Assembly (NCBI GenBank): GCA_014843695.1
Contig: CM026400.1
Location: 39,190,992-39,254,991 of the forward strand
Direction: 5' to 3'
Origin: Archivesica marissinica
Lineage: Eukaryota > Mollusca > Bivalvia > Venerida > Vesicomyidae
DNA: 64,000 bases
How positions within the stretch are numbered: the first letter of the stretch is position 1; every line of letters begins with the position of its first letter. A program made the translations under genes and the position numbers. Positions 47,187 to 58,418 of the stretch are shown here, one piece after another. A model generated the notes under the pieces. The model had not been told where the DNA came from. It was given only the letters and a program-made list of their open reading frames with translations, and did no database searches.

Positions 47187-47440
47187 TTCAAACCCACCAT
47201 AACAACTGTCGTACGAGACCGTGTTTTTTCCCCCAGTAACTGTGTGACGTACTGGTTTTTATGTACAATTAACTTCCCTGACTGGAAGTCCACGTACCCG
47301 ATCGAAGCTGTTTGTGCGACTTCAAACCCACCATAACAACTGCGTCGTACGAGACCGTGTTTGTTTTTCCAGAACTGTGTGACGTACTGGTTTTATGTAC
47401 AATTAACTTCCCTGACTGGAAGTACATGTACCCGAGTTTA
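47187..47440. repeat. ~140-bp repeat, tandem copies 2 and 3
   Basis: CAAACCCACCATAACAACTG, CGTACGAGACCGTGTT, GTGTGACGTACTGG and CAATTAACTTCCCTGACTGG occur twice in a row. Confidence 0.88.
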
Positions 47441-47562
47441 CGAGCCTCGCATTCAAACATTGAATACTCGCTGCGGACAGTGCATGTAATTTAGTCTATA
47501 TATATTATTATTTGTTTGAATAGTAAGCAGGCTACGTTAATATTTCTTTATCTAGTGATTTA

Positions 47563-47757
47563 TTAGTTTATACAAATTTAGTTGAGCTCGATTGCGAAAC
47601 AAGTTCTTATAACTTATATTAATCACTCTCAAGACCTCATTCCTGATGGATTCCATCGCCACGAAGGAGAGATAAGAGGCATGTGGAATATAAATGCCTT
47701 GCCTAAGGGCACAGTCGTAACGGCTCCAGCGGGGCTCGAACTCCGGACCTTTCGTAA
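47563..47757 (-). mobile_element. SINE-B copy, head truncated
   Basis: TTAGTTTATACAAATTTAG to GGGCTCGAACTCCGGACC. Confidence 0.9.
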
Positions 47758-47784
47758 ATAGTGATTTATTAATATGTGTTGATA

Positions 47785-47966
47785 TATAGCGAAACCTATC
47801 ATAAGCAGCCAACCAAAGGAATCACAGAAAGGGGCTGCTTAGCACAGGTGGCTGCTTAATAGAGGTCAAACTTATAATAAAACAACATATTGGGAATATT
47901 AAAACTGGCTGCTTAATACAGGTTGACTGCTTAATGGAGGTGACCACTAACACATGTTTGACTGTA
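47785..47966. mobile_element. MITE-2, apparently complete single copy
   Basis: Ends GCGAAACCTATCATAAGCAG and, at the right, GTTTGACTGTA; the interior carries AATCACAGAAAGGGGCTGC, TTAATAGAGGTCAAACTT and AACAACATATTGGGAAT. This is the unexpanded form of the arrays at 36255 and 52091. Confidence 0.8.
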
Positions 47967-48061
47967 CTCGCTAGAAAAGCAAGTACGGATTTTTTAAATT
48001 ATTTTACTATTTTTATTTATTTTTTCGAAAATTGGCATTTACTCATCATTCACTACTAGAA

Positions 48062-48295
48062 TACCTAACTCACTGCTGGATTACACTACTCACTGCTCAC
48101 TGCTAGCAGTACAGCAGTACACTGCTCACTGCCAGCAGTACACTGGCAGTACACTGATCACTGCTAACGTACAGTACACTGACAGTACATTGCTCACTGC
48201 CAGCCGTACACTGACAATACACTGCTCACTGCCAGCAGTACAGCAGTACACTGCTCACCGCCAGCAGTACACTGATCACTGCTAATTTCACCCAC
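48062..48295. repeat. Degenerate ACTGCTCACTGCCAGCAGTAC minisatellite
   Basis: Irregular tandem words CACTGCTCACTGC, CAGCAGTACA and ACACTGATCACTGC; self-complementary fragments such as CACTGCCAGCAGT. Confidence 0.85.
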
Positions 48296-48633
48296 ATTTG
48301 AAAATATCGTATCGCTATATTGAAAACGCAGGCCTTAGACAGTGACGGAAGTTATTACTGCGTAATTATAACTGGAGATTGTTAAAACTTATTAGTTTAA
48401 ACATAGTTTAACCTTTAAACTTTATTATTTTGCAACCATTTAAGACATGTATAAATATAAATTGTATAATGTTTTCCGTACTTTTATCACATGCTTTTAA
48501 CCCTGCATTCTACATTTTGTAATCGTTTGATGTGTATTGTTCTATGTGTGTTATATTACATGTTTATGCAAAGCGCTTTTAAACGTGTAATCTTTTTCTT
48601 AAACTTTATTTATTTTAATTAATGTTTGAAATA
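48296..48633. other. AT-rich spacer, no gene seen
   Basis: No exon or repeat recognised apart from SINE-tail-like AACTTTATTTATTTTAATTA near its end. Confidence 0.5.
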
Positions 48634-48635
48634 AA

Positions 48636-48863
48636 CTACGCGCTCGCTTCTCACCAATGCAACCCGGGTTCGATCCTCGGACCGGGAAGTATGTGAGACG
48701 GTACGGTGGTCGCCAGATCGGACAGATGGGTTTTTTCAGGGTACTCCGGTTTCCTCCCACACGAATGACCACATATGCGCTTTCATCCGCGCCAACGAGA
48801 GTGATTAATATAAATTGTTAGAACTAGTTTCGCAATCGTTGTAAAATAAATAAAGTTTAAACT
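48636..48863 (+). mobile_element. SINE-A copy, 5'-truncated
   Basis: CGCGCTCGCTTCTCACC to AATAAATAAAGTTTAAACT. It ends 34 bp before the start codon of the next gene. Confidence 0.92.
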
Positions 48864-48897
48864 GTCTATATTGTTGTTGTAGAGTAGTGGAGTGAAT

Positions 48898-48960
48898 ATG
48901 TTGAGACTATGTGTGTTATTGGTGGCAGCAGTGGGGACATGTCTCGCAATCCAGCGTGTG
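48898..48960 (+). CDS. Exon 1: signal peptide
   Basis: 21 codons from ATG; hydrophobic core LCVLLVAAVG with a likely cleavage near CLA. Donor GTAGGT. TATTGTTGTTGTAG just upstream could be a 3' splice site for a 5' UTR exon. Confidence 0.5.
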
Positions 48961-51900
48961 GTAGGTAGCTTAACTGTTTATTTATCATCATCTCGCTACT
49001 TTGAAACAGCATTTCAGAAGTACGTTTTTATCATTTGGATGATAGTGCGAGATAAGGAAAACGTCCCAATTCCAACATCAGCCTCTATTCGTTTACATGC
49101 CCGGTGTATAGCGCAGCTACATGATGCTTGCCCCATACTTAGATTTATAGTCGCATCCAAAATACTGTTAATATTATTATGGTGTGTTCGAACCCTTGGT
49201 GTTTCCCGTCCAAAGAGTTAACCAATGCACCATTGAGTCTTACATTATATACTAGAGGACATAGAAAACGCACACCTACATTATATACTAGATGACATAA
49301 AAACGCACACCTACATTATATACTAGAGGACATAGAAAACGCACACCTACACTATATACTAGAGGACATAGAAAACGCACACCTACATTATATACTAGAG
49401 GACATAGAAAACGCGCATCTACATTATATACTAGACATAGAAAACGCACACATACATTATATACTAGAGGACATAGTAACGCACACCTACATTATATACT
49501 AGAGGACATAGTAACGCACACCTACATTATATACTAGAGGACATAGTAACGCACACCTACATTAATATACTAGAGGATACAGAAAACGCACACCTACATT
49601 ATATACTAGAGGACATAGAAAACGCACACCTACATTATATACTAGAGGATATAGAAAACGCACACCTACATTATATACTAGAGGACATAGAAAACGCACA
49701 CATACATTATATACTAGATGACATAGAAAACGCACACCTACATTATATGATTATTATTACATGAAAACGAAATACGAAGGATTCCATCAAATATATACCA
49801 CATCTTTATTACAAAACACAAACTGAACAACTAAAAATGTTCAAAAATGTTTAAACCTATGTATTTATATAGTTATTGTTTTTCATGTAAAAACACACTT
49901 ATCCGAGGTGTGAGTTTTCTATGTCCTCTAGTATATTCGGTCATTGACAATAACAACAACCAAGATCAATTCGTGTTCACTACAGGTAGATGTCACAACA
50001 AATATATGTATATATATACTTTAAAGCGACACTACATCGGTGAAAACGCAAATGTCTGCGGAATGTAATAAATTATGTAAATAAACAAACGTCGTATACG
50101 CGGTTTGTTGACATAGCAACATAATGTAAACAGGGTCGACATCTATGCGTAATACAATTTGTGTATTATTTATGTTACATATTTACCGTTATGTCTCACA
50201 TGTGTGCATATGCATATTTATTTATAGACTAATCTTAGTTAAAGTATCACTAAACGAAAGTATCGCGAGTTTAGTATTGACTCCAATGACAAACCAAACG
50301 TCAATTCAGGAGCGCAGATGACCGTTATATGAAATCCTACTTTCAATTTTGAAGTTTGTAGACCACAAAAACACTGTTTATTGATTCAATGGTTGTGTTC
50401 GTATATATTGAGAAGAATTCGTTGTAGCAATGCATTTGTACGTGAACAAATGCATTTTATTTGCTTTTTGCGATGTAATGTCGCTTTAAACTATTATGGT
50501 AACATCTTATATTTGCAAATGTCAATTGCAATACATAATGAAATGAATTGTATTATATATCTTACTATATGAATCATAAGAATGCCTGGAAAACAAAATA
50601 ATCAAAAATTAACAAATACCTGTTTTCTAAAACGTAATTTATAGAAGTATATTGTGATCACAGGGATTCGGCACGTTTGGTGGTACTAGTATATATATAT
50701 ACTAGGGATTCGGCACGTGTGGGGGTACTAGTATATATATATATTTAAATATATATATACTAGTACCCCCAAATGTTCCGAATCCCTGTGATTGTGATCA
50801 GGATAGTCCGTTAAATTATAAGTAAGAACGCCTGAACGCAACATCGTCAGGGTATCTTGATCGTAGTTGTTAAAGCATGCATCAGTGAAAAGGCATATTT
50901 GTACAGAATGTAATTTCCTATAATATGGTATAATTGTTTTCTAAATATCTGCCTCAAAACTGAGTATTTCAATTAATAAACAAGCGTCGTATACGCGGTT
51001 TGTTGACATAACAAAATAATGTAAATATGGTCGACATACATGCGTAATACAACATGTGTATCCCGTATAGCGAGATTTATTGTACATATTTACCGTTATA
51101 TCTCATATCTGTGCCTATGCATATTTATTTGTAGACTAATCTTAGTTAAATTTATTATCTCCAAGCGACAATATCACGCGTTTAGTAATGATTACAATGA
51201 CAAACAAATGTCAATTCAGGAACGTGGCTGACTGGTATATGAAATCCTACATTCACGTTTGAAAATGTGTAGACCACAAACACACTGTTTATTGATTATT
51301 GAATATTTGTGTTCGGAATAATTTTTAGTAGCAATACGTGAAAATTCATTTTTTTGGCTTTTTGCGATGTAATGTCGCTTTAACTAAGATTAGTCTGCAA
51401 ATAAATATGCTTAGTCTACAAATAAATATGAATAATCACAAATGTGAGATATCACGGTAAATAAGTACCATATCTCGTGCTATTCAGGATAAGGGCATTG
51501 TATTACGCATGCATGTCGACCCTATTTACATTACCCTTTTCACTGATGTAATGTCGCTTTAAATTATCTGTAAGCGAAAGTATCGTGTGTTTAGTATTGA
51601 TTCCAATGACAAACAAACATCAATTCAGGAGCGTGGATGTCAATTCAGGAGCGTGGATGACCGTTATATGAAATCCTACTTTCACTTTTGAAAGTTTGTA
51701 TACCACAAAAACACTGTTTATTAATTCAATGCTATGTATTCAGAAGAATTTGTAGTAGCAATGCATTTATACGTGCACATATGCATTTTATTTGCTTTTT
51801 GCGATGTAATGTCGCTTTAAATAAAATGTTTCATTTTTTATTAAAGAAAATTAAACCCCAAATGGCTTACCACAACCAAAATTGCTCCCTCGATCAAATC

Positions 51901-54126
51901 AAAGATTGGAATCCGACTAACTGTAGCGGTTTGGAACACGACACGGTCGCACATGGTGGGAACTGCACTGTCGACAATGTACCGACTCGTGGTGAAGAGA
52001 AAGCTATGGCTCATCGTAGACTTGAACTAGATGTTCTGAACTGTGATCACGGTCGTTGGACTGGTACAGACACCTCAGTTGGTAAGATCTACAATCAAAC
52101 CTGTGTTAAGCAGCCTGCCAAGGGAATCACAGAAAGTGGCTGTTTAGCACAGGTTGCTGCTTAATAGAGGTCAAATGTTTAACAAAGTAACATATTGGGA
52201 ATCTGAAAACTGGCTGCTTAATGCAGGTTGGCTGCTTAATAGAGGTCAAATGTTTAACAAAGTAACATATTTGGAATCTGAAAACTGGCTGCTTAATGCA
52301 GGTTGGCTGTTTAATAGAGGTCAAATGTTTAACAAAGTAACATATTGTGAATCTGAAAACTGGCTGCTTAATGCAGATTGGCTGCTTAATAGAGGTCAAA
52401 TGTTAACAAAGTAACATATTGCAAATCTGAAAATTGGCTTCTTAATGCAGGTTGGCTACTTAATAGAGGTCAAATGTTTAACAAAGTAACATATTGCAAA
52501 TCTGAAAAATGGCTGCTTAATGCAGGTTGACTGCTTAATAGAGGTCTGAAAATGTTAACACAGTAACATATTGCAAATCTGAAAACTGGCAGCTTAATGC
52601 AGGTTGACTGCTTAATAGAGGTCAAATGTTTAACAAAGTAACATATTGCAAATCTGAAAATTGGCTTCTTAATGCAGGTTGACTGCTTAATAGAGGTCAA
52701 ATGTTTAACAAAGTAACATATTGCAAATCTGAAAATTGGCTTCTTAATGCAGGTTGGCTACTTAATAGAGGTCAAATGTTTAACAAAGTAACATATTGCA
52801 AATCTGAAAAATGGCTGCTTAATGCAGGTTGGCTGCTTATTAGAGGTCAAATGTTTAACAAAGTAACATACTGCAAATCTGAAAACTGGCAGCTTAATGC
52901 AGGTTGACTGCTTAATAGAGGTCAAATGTTTAACAAAGTAACATACTGGAAATCTGAAAACTGGCTGCTTAATGCAGGTTGACTGCTTAATAAATGGTTA
53001 ATTGAATCCTATAATTATGTCTCATGTTTGGTTTGCTTTTGCTTTTTAACTCTTTCACCACCAATGTCGCATAAAAGCGACTTTGCAAATAGCAGAGAAC
53101 CAGATCAGGCAGGACAGAATGTGCCGTCTGACCAGGCTGTGTGCTGATTGCTCTTCAGACAGTGGAACTGAAGCACCTGCCCCAATAGCAAACAACATAG
53201 ATCTGATCAGTCGCTACACCGTGGCTGATCTGGATCTATGTTGTTTGCACATGATTTGAATTTATTCGGCGCTGAAAGAGGTAAAGTCGCATCAACAGCT
53301 TAGGTCATATAGTGACTCTCCAGCTATTACTGATGGAGGAAGAACCTGGTCGCCCCCCTCCAAACGAACAGTGTTTCGAGCATGGACGGCCACCGGAACC
53401 ACCGACCTTCCTCACTTGAAATAATTGGACCCGGTGTGATTCTGACAGTTGCTAGAGTACTCTATCTGGTTTTTTGTTTCCATAATTTATTATTCATCAT
53501 AAATATAATAATAATAATACTAATAATAATAAAGACAATTTATTTTACGAGAAACTCATTTAACAAAAGTTAATCTATACAATGAGGCCCTCAACATAAT
53601 TATATACAAATCAAATGCAATCAAACGATAGGACTATAAGTGAAAACTGCACATTGGAATTATATATATAGTATAGCTGAACAGTAGAGAAACTATATAT
53701 AATTCACAGGTGTCTGTGATCACAGGCACCAGACACACACAAACATGTATATTACTTACTATTTGACCATAGGCCAACACAAATTATTGTGTCTGGTGCC
53801 TGTGATATAATTGTAACACCCGTGGGCGTTTTTGTAAAAAGTTCAAACGAAGTATCAATGTTAATCTCTTTTACTATACATGTATTTCTCAATTAGATAC
53901 CGGTACTTTGTCATCACGCAATTATAACCCGCGAGATCAAATACACGTACCAGTTACACCATATGTACCTTGTTTATGCGCAGGCGTGAGACCCGATTAT
54001 CTGCAGCGAGCTTATTACCAAATCGGATTTTCGCGTTACGAAAATAACAACCAATCAGATGCGTTGGTGCATTTGACCGTGTCTATCACTTCTACCTGCG
54101 AGACGCCATCTTGCAAGAGAAATTGA
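48898..54126 (+). CDS. Probable three-exon gene for a small secreted Cys-containing protein
   Basis: Preferred model: exon 1 48898-48960, exon 2 51847-52081, exon 3 53897-54126. The sum is 528 nt, or 175 residues and a stop. Exon 1 encodes a signal peptide (MLRLCVLLVAAVGTCLA). Exon 2 has four Asn-Cys pairs (QNCSLD, TNCSGL, GGNCTV, LNCDHGRW), and the NCxxGxW ending is sushi-like. Exon 3 has PCLCAG and a C-terminal STCETPSCKRN. The exon 2 to 3 junction is phase 1 with good sites (GTAAGA; TTTCTCAATTAG). The exon 1 to 2 junction is ambiguous. GTAGGT at 48961 with the acceptor at 51846 is phase 0. GTAGCT at 48965 with the acceptor at 51904 is phase 1 and gives 157 residues. I do not recognise the family. 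Confidence 0.5.
49232..49748. repeat. 36-bp minisatellite
   Basis: About 14 copies of AGAGGACATAGAAAACGC plus ACACCTACATTATATACT. A single inverted copy (GTGTGAGTTTTCTATGTCC, TCTAGTATATT) lies at 49908-49937. In intron 1 of the 48898 gene. Confidence 0.94.
50021..50490. mobile_element. MITE-1 copy
   Basis: TTAAAGCGACACTACATCGG at the left; CGATGTAATGTCGCTTTAAA at the right; interior CGTCGTATACGCGGTTTGTT. Confidence 0.88.
50656..50793. mobile_element. Inverted-repeat element with AT-rich core
   Basis: CAGGGATTCGGCACGTTTGG, GGTACTAGTATATATATA is mirrored by TATATATATACTAGTACCCC and ATGTTCCGAATCCCTG. The left arm is partly duplicated (ACTAGGGATTCGGCACGTG at about 50701). Confidence 0.85.
50868..51383. 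mobile_element. MITE-1 copy
   Basis: CATCAGTGAAAAGGCATATT (decayed left end), AAGCGTCGTATACGCGG, right end GCGATGTAATGTCGCTTTAA. Confidence 0.85.
51384..51563. mobile_element. MITE-1 fragment, opposite orientation
   Basis: CTAAGATTAGTCTGCAAAT, CACAAATGTGAGATATCACG and the end CACTGATGTAATGTCGCTTT. Confidence 0.85.
51564..51821. mobile_element. MITE-1 fragment
   Basis: GTAAGCGAAAGTATCGTGTG to GCGATGTAATGTCGCTTTAA; internal duplication of TGTCAATTCAGGAGCGTGGA. It ends 25 bp before exon 2. Confidence 0.85.
51847..52081 (+). CDS. Exon 2: Asn-Cys-rich domain
   Basis: Acceptor TTTTTTATTAAAG, donor GTAAGATC. Residues include QNCSLDQIKDWNPTNCSG, HGGNCTVDNVP and NCDHGRW. Sushi-like spacing is suggestive but no fourth Cys is present in the exon. 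Confined between a MITE-1 fragment and a MITE-2 array. Confidence 0.55.
52091..53000 (-). repeat. ~73-bp tandem array derived from MITE-2 (inverted)
   Basis: About 12 copies of GGCTGCTTAATGCAGGTTGG, CTGCTTAATAGAGGTCAAA, TGTTTAACAAAGTAACATAT, TGCAAATCTGAAAA. The left edge ATCAAACCTGTGTTAAGCAG then GGAATCACAGAAAGTGGCTG is the MITE-2 terminus. It starts 9 bp past the exon 2 donor. Confidence 0.92.
53036..53430. mobile_element. Dispersed repeat(s), unclassified
   Basis: TTTTAACTCTTTCACCACC to GCGCTGAAAGAGGTAAAG, with an inner inverted pair AACAACATAGATCTGATCAG / TGATCTGGATCTATGTTGTT. It is followed by a scrap with TCCAGCTATTACTGATGGAG. The inverted pair is 53188-53250. Confidence 0.6.
53897..54126 (+). 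CDS. Exon 3: C-terminal exon and stop
   Basis: Phase 1 entry after TTTCTCAATTAG. 76 codons ending TGA at 54124-54126. Contains PYVPCLCAGVRPDYLQRAYY and VHLTVSITSTCETPSCKRN. Like exon 7 of the 26159 gene it is a short Cys-ended terminal exon, but I see no convincing similarity. Confidence 0.55.
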
Positions 54127-54841
54127 TCTCGAACAACTTTCAGAATCAAATAGTGTGAAACTTACACAACACTTCACATACATGCTGGAGTTAGCAAATA
54201 GTATAGATTACTAGGAATAATTACATATACGTTAAGGTTAGTAAATGTTAGTAGTTTTGTATAAATAATGCGGAACGAAAAGTCTAGCCGACGTGGAATG
54301 AACGGATGGACTTTGAAAACATTGCGCGTTCGTAACTTTTGCTAGACATAAACATGGAATATACATAATCAAAACCATTAGATTAAAATCTGAATCGGCA
54401 GAAGTTTGGCAAATACCCTTCGGTTAATGAAAATATGGTTGATTATCTTATGATTTTCTTGGAGCCCTACAAAACTGAAGAAATACAATTCTAAGACGCG
54501 ACCGGAAGTAGTTAGAGTTGTCTTTCTGTGATTTCATATAATTACCTCCAGGAATAATACAAATCATATCGAAAATAAGTGACTATAGACCAGAATTATG
54601 TGAGGAACTTTCATTTCATCTTGATAATTATATATATGAAAATAAACTAGCTAGCAGAAAGAAACTGTGTTACTTATTCAAACTATTGTTTTACCAACGC
54701 ACTTTTATTTTTAATAATACTGTGCCTTTCACCCTTTGGCCAGTTAACAAATAAGCGGTAAACTTAAATATCAATGTCATTTTGCCAGAAGTAAATTAGT
54801 GAAAAATCAACAGCCTGGAACTAGGCTAAGTAGAGATGCAC
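54127..54841. other. 3' flank of the 48898 gene
   Basis: No exon seen. The first canonical AATAAA downstream of the stop is at 54641-54646. Confidence 0.45.
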
Positions 54842-54882
54842 GTTAACGCGACATTACATCGCGAACACGCAAATAATGATGA

Positions 54883-55050
54883 TGATGATTGAGCTTATTT
54901 ACCCTCGCCGGAGATTGAGATTGAGCTTATTTACCCTCGCCGGAGATTGAGCTTATTTACCCTCGCCGGAGATTGAGATTGAGCTTATTTACCCTCGCCG
55001 GAGATTGAGCTTATTTACCCTTGCCGGAGATTGAGCTTATTTACCCTCGC
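54883..55050. repeat. Short minisatellite (TTGAGCTTATTTACCCTCGCCGG... type)
   Basis: About six copies of GAGCTTATTTACCCTCGCC with GGAGATT, some with an extra GAGATT, and a GATGATGATGAT start. Confidence 0.9.
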
Positions 55051-55321
55051 CTCCGGCGAACCATGTGGGCGAGTGTACTAAGAAGTGTAGTTAACACTTG
55101 TGTGTGTCAATAATACAATGTGAATGCTCAGCCCGGCCATAGATTAGGCTACAAGCACCACAATGTATAGGGTCAGTACAGGAGTCACTCTATACTGTCT
55201 CACTGCTCATATTCGTAAATGTATGAATTACGCAAATAAAGTGCAATTATTCTAATTTATTCACGTAGAAATGCATAGATAATTAGATACTACACATTTT
55301 TCTAAATACATTCGAACACTA

Positions 55322-55542
55322 CTGTACGCTTAGGATAACTTGACAGTGACGTACAAGTGACGTATCTATCAGTACATGTAATTCAGGTAAATTTACAGTT
55401 ATCGATATCATGATAATGTATTTTTTATTTTCAATCCGAAACACCGCTTACTGATTAGCGATTTACCTGTCTTGTGTTGTGGACATAGCCAACGGGAGTA
55501 AATATTGAGTGACGTCACTGTCAAGTTATCCTAAGCGTACAG
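55322..55542. mobile_element. 221-bp MITE nested in MITE-1, TA target-site duplication
   Basis: Perfect 31-bp terminal inverted repeats starting CTGTACGCTTAGGATAACTT. TA on both sides (55320-55321 and 55543-55544). Removing the element and one TA restores CGAACACTAACATTGAAT, as in the intact MITE-1 at 40697. Confidence 0.95.
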
Positions 55543-55931
55543 TAACATTGAATAAATAAATGGTGTTTTTGTGGTATTCAATATATGTTTCAAAATATGT
55601 ACAATACCGCGTGTTATTCAGGATAAAAGCGTTGTATTGCGCATGAATGTCGACCCTGTTTACATTATTTTGTTATGTCAACAAACCTCGTATACGACGT
55701 TTGTTTACTTGTTGAAATACTCAGATATTGAAGCAAATATCTGTAAACAAATTATACCATATAATAACAAATTACATTATGCAGACATTTGCGTTATCAC
55801 CGATATAGTGTCGTGTCGCTTTACTTATAAACTGTAGATATGCAGGTTGTGACAATGATTTATTGTGAGATAAGGCCTTAAAATACTGGCTAAAATTATG
55901 AAGAATCCTGCTTCGCATATGTATAGAGCGT

Positions 55932-56797
55932 TAGATGACCAGCGTAATGGTAACTAACAATTATGACTGTTTTGGCTAAACATATTAAACGTTTATGACC
56001 AGCGTAATGGTAACTAACAATTATGACTGTTTTGGCTAAACATATTAAACGTTTATGACCAGCGTAATGGTAACTAACAATTATGACTGTTTTGGCTAAA
56101 CATATTAAACGTTTATGACCAGCGTAATGGTAACTAACAATTATGACTGTTTTGGCTAAACATATTAAACGTTTATGACCAGCGTAATGGTAACAATTAT
56201 GACTGTTTTGGCTAAACATATTAAACGTTTATGACCAGCGTAATGGTAACAATTATGACTGTTTTGGCTAAACATATTAAACGTTTATGACCAGCGTAAT
56301 GGTAACAATTATGACTGTTTTGGCTAAACATATTAAACGTTTATGACCAGCGTAATGGTAACAATTATGACTGTTTTGGCTAAGCATATTAAACGTTTAT
56401 GACCAGCGTAATGGTAACAATTATGACTGTTTTGGCTAAACATATTAAACGTTTATGACCAGCGTAATGGTAACAATTATGACTGTTTTGGCTAAACATA
56501 TTAAACGTTTATGACCAGCGTAATGGTAACAATTATGACTGTTTTGGCTAAACATATTAAACGTTTATGACCATCGTAATGGTAACAATTATGACTGTTT
56601 TGGCTAAACATATTAAATGTTTATGACCATCGTAATGGTAACAATTATGACTGTTTTGGCTAAACATATTAAATGTTTATGACCATCGTAATGGTAACAA
56701 TTATGACTGTTTTGGCTAAACATATTAAACGTTTATGACCAGCGTAATGGTAACAATTATGACTGTTTTGGCTAAACATATTAAACGTTTATTAGAT
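55932..56797. repeat. 60/56-bp minisatellite
   Basis: About 15 copies of TTTATGACCAGCGTAATGG, TAACTAACAATTATGACTG, TTTTGGCTAAACATATTAAA plus CG. The first four units are 60 bp; the others lack CTAA (56 bp). Some right-hand units have ACCATCG. Confidence 0.97.
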
Positions 56798-57040
56798 AGA
56801 TTAGGCAAGGGAGATATATATATATTATAACAAAACATAACAAAATAATAGAATTTCCCGCTCTTTTCCCATCTCCAAACTTGACTCTTCTCTCTCCTAT
56901 GCTCTTTATTATTTATGTATCAACCTGTGTCACAACATCTGTTAACTAATTACAATTATTACATGTATACTCATATGTGTCATGTAAATTATCTGAGTTA
57001 ATAAAGAATAATTGAATTGAATTGAATTGTGTAATTTTAA

Positions 57041-57417
57041 TCAAGAGATAAATTATTTTCCAATGCTCAAGCAACACTTGCGTGACCAATATATACAAGA
57101 ACGCATCTATTCAGAATGTATCAACACTCGAATATTTTAGACAATTCAAAACTTCTTTTGGTTATGAAAAGTATCTCGATGTGATATGTAATAGTACAAT
57201 AAGAAAACAATTAACATGCTTAATGATGATGCTTTAGATTATGTTCACATAACCTAGAACATTTGGTAGATTCTCTGGAGTTCATAGAAATGATCGAATT
57301 TGTAAATTATGCACATGCAATGTGATTGAATCCGAATACCACTTTTTTATAATGTCCGAAATATGCTATTGTTAGAAATACATACCGGTACCTCATAAAC
57401 TGTTCATGGCCGAATAT
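57041..57417 (+). mobile_element. LINE relic, C-terminal zinc-binding region
   Basis: RNDRICKLCTCNVIESEYHF resembles the RxCxxCxxxxxExExHF motif near the end of many invertebrate LINE ORF2 proteins. Upstream QFKTSFGYEKYL fits the preceding region. Stops and shifts are present. It continues after the SINE insertion at 57732-57865 (TLWNIAKLVTDAFEIRKE). Confidence 0.65.
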
Positions 57418-57429
57418 GCATAAATTTGT

Positions 57430-57719
57430 ATGTGTTTTACGTTTATTTATAGTCGCTACCGGTTGCCCATATGAGCGACGCCTCCTGAAGTTATTAGTTA
57501 TTTTATATTTTGGAGGATAGTGCAATGATACAGACAGAGACCCATTCCAGAGTCTCCTCTGGTTCTTTTAAGTGCACGGTGTAAAGCACCGACACGAGAC
57601 ATCAGTTTAAAGTCCCATCTGACAGACTGTTAATATGAGTCAGACGGGGAGGGGATCGAACCTGCGATCCCTGGATTACCAGTCCAGCGTGTTACCACTG
57701 GACTACAGATCTGTCTGTA
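57430..57719 (-). mobile_element. SINE-D copy, full length with 12-bp target-site duplication
   Basis: GTTTTACGTTTATTTATAGTC tail (in parts) to head ACTACAGATCTGTCTGTA. GCATAAATTTGT repeats at 57418-57429 and 57720-57731. Inserted in the LINE relic. Confidence 0.96.
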
Positions 57720-57865
57720 GCATAAATTTGTGACATTAGTGTAGTCTAGAAATAAGAATACCTTATGGAATATTGCAAAATTGGTGACTGATGCTTTTGA
57801 AATTAGAAAAGAAACCCTTGTTGGCTTAAATGCTTCTTTGAGTATGCATTCAAATAATTTATGTT

Positions 57866-58418
57866 ATTGATATACAGTCTTTATGTATGCTGGATTAATA
57901 TGCTAAGGCATGTATATGTTCATTTGTACATACTGTATTGTAATCCATCTATAAGACACTTAATAGTTTTAAACACCAGGGTTCATTCTAGGTCAGAATT
58001 TTTGGGAGAAGTGAGAAAGCGCGTGATCGCTTCCTTAAATGGTGTTCTTTAATATACTTTGCAAAATAGGGTTAACATGCATAGTACAACCATTAAATAC
58101 AACATTTGAATAGAAGGAGTGCTTTATAATGGGCCAGTGTATCTTACTAGACAAAATTTTGTTTGAAAATTGTAAAAACCAAAACACATTTTTATTTTTT
58201 TTAGGGAGAAGTGGGCCCCCAGAGGGCGAAATCAGGGTCCCTAGGGCGACAATTTCGCCCACATCGCCCACATCGCCCTCTAAACTGATCCCTTAAACAC
58301 AATTGTAATTGTTTAAAGTTGCAATTTTTTGGTCAATTGTATATAATGTATTGGCCATATTCACCGTTTATTTGTTTTAAACTGGTCAAAGGCAATTGTA
58401 TTTGCCTAATAATAACCT
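57866..58418. other. Spacer, no exon supported
   Basis: GGGCGAAATCAGGG and CAATTTCGCCCACATCGCCC around 58215-58280 form a G/C-rich patch unlike its surroundings. Confidence 0.45.

Larger units (their letters stand above)
54842..55823. mobile_element. MITE-1 copy split by insertions
   Basis: GTTAACGCGACATTACATCG at the left; CACCGATATAGTGTCGTGTC and GCTTTA at the right. It is interrupted by a GAGCTTATTTACCCTCGCCG minisatellite region (about 54880-55060), probably more foreign DNA, and the nested MITE at 55322-55542. Confidence 0.75.

Noticed and set aside
55896..56219. 107-codon minus-strand frame with HYAGHKRLICLAKTV repeats
   Set aside because: Artefact of the 60-bp minisatellite; it is lost once the units become 56 bp.
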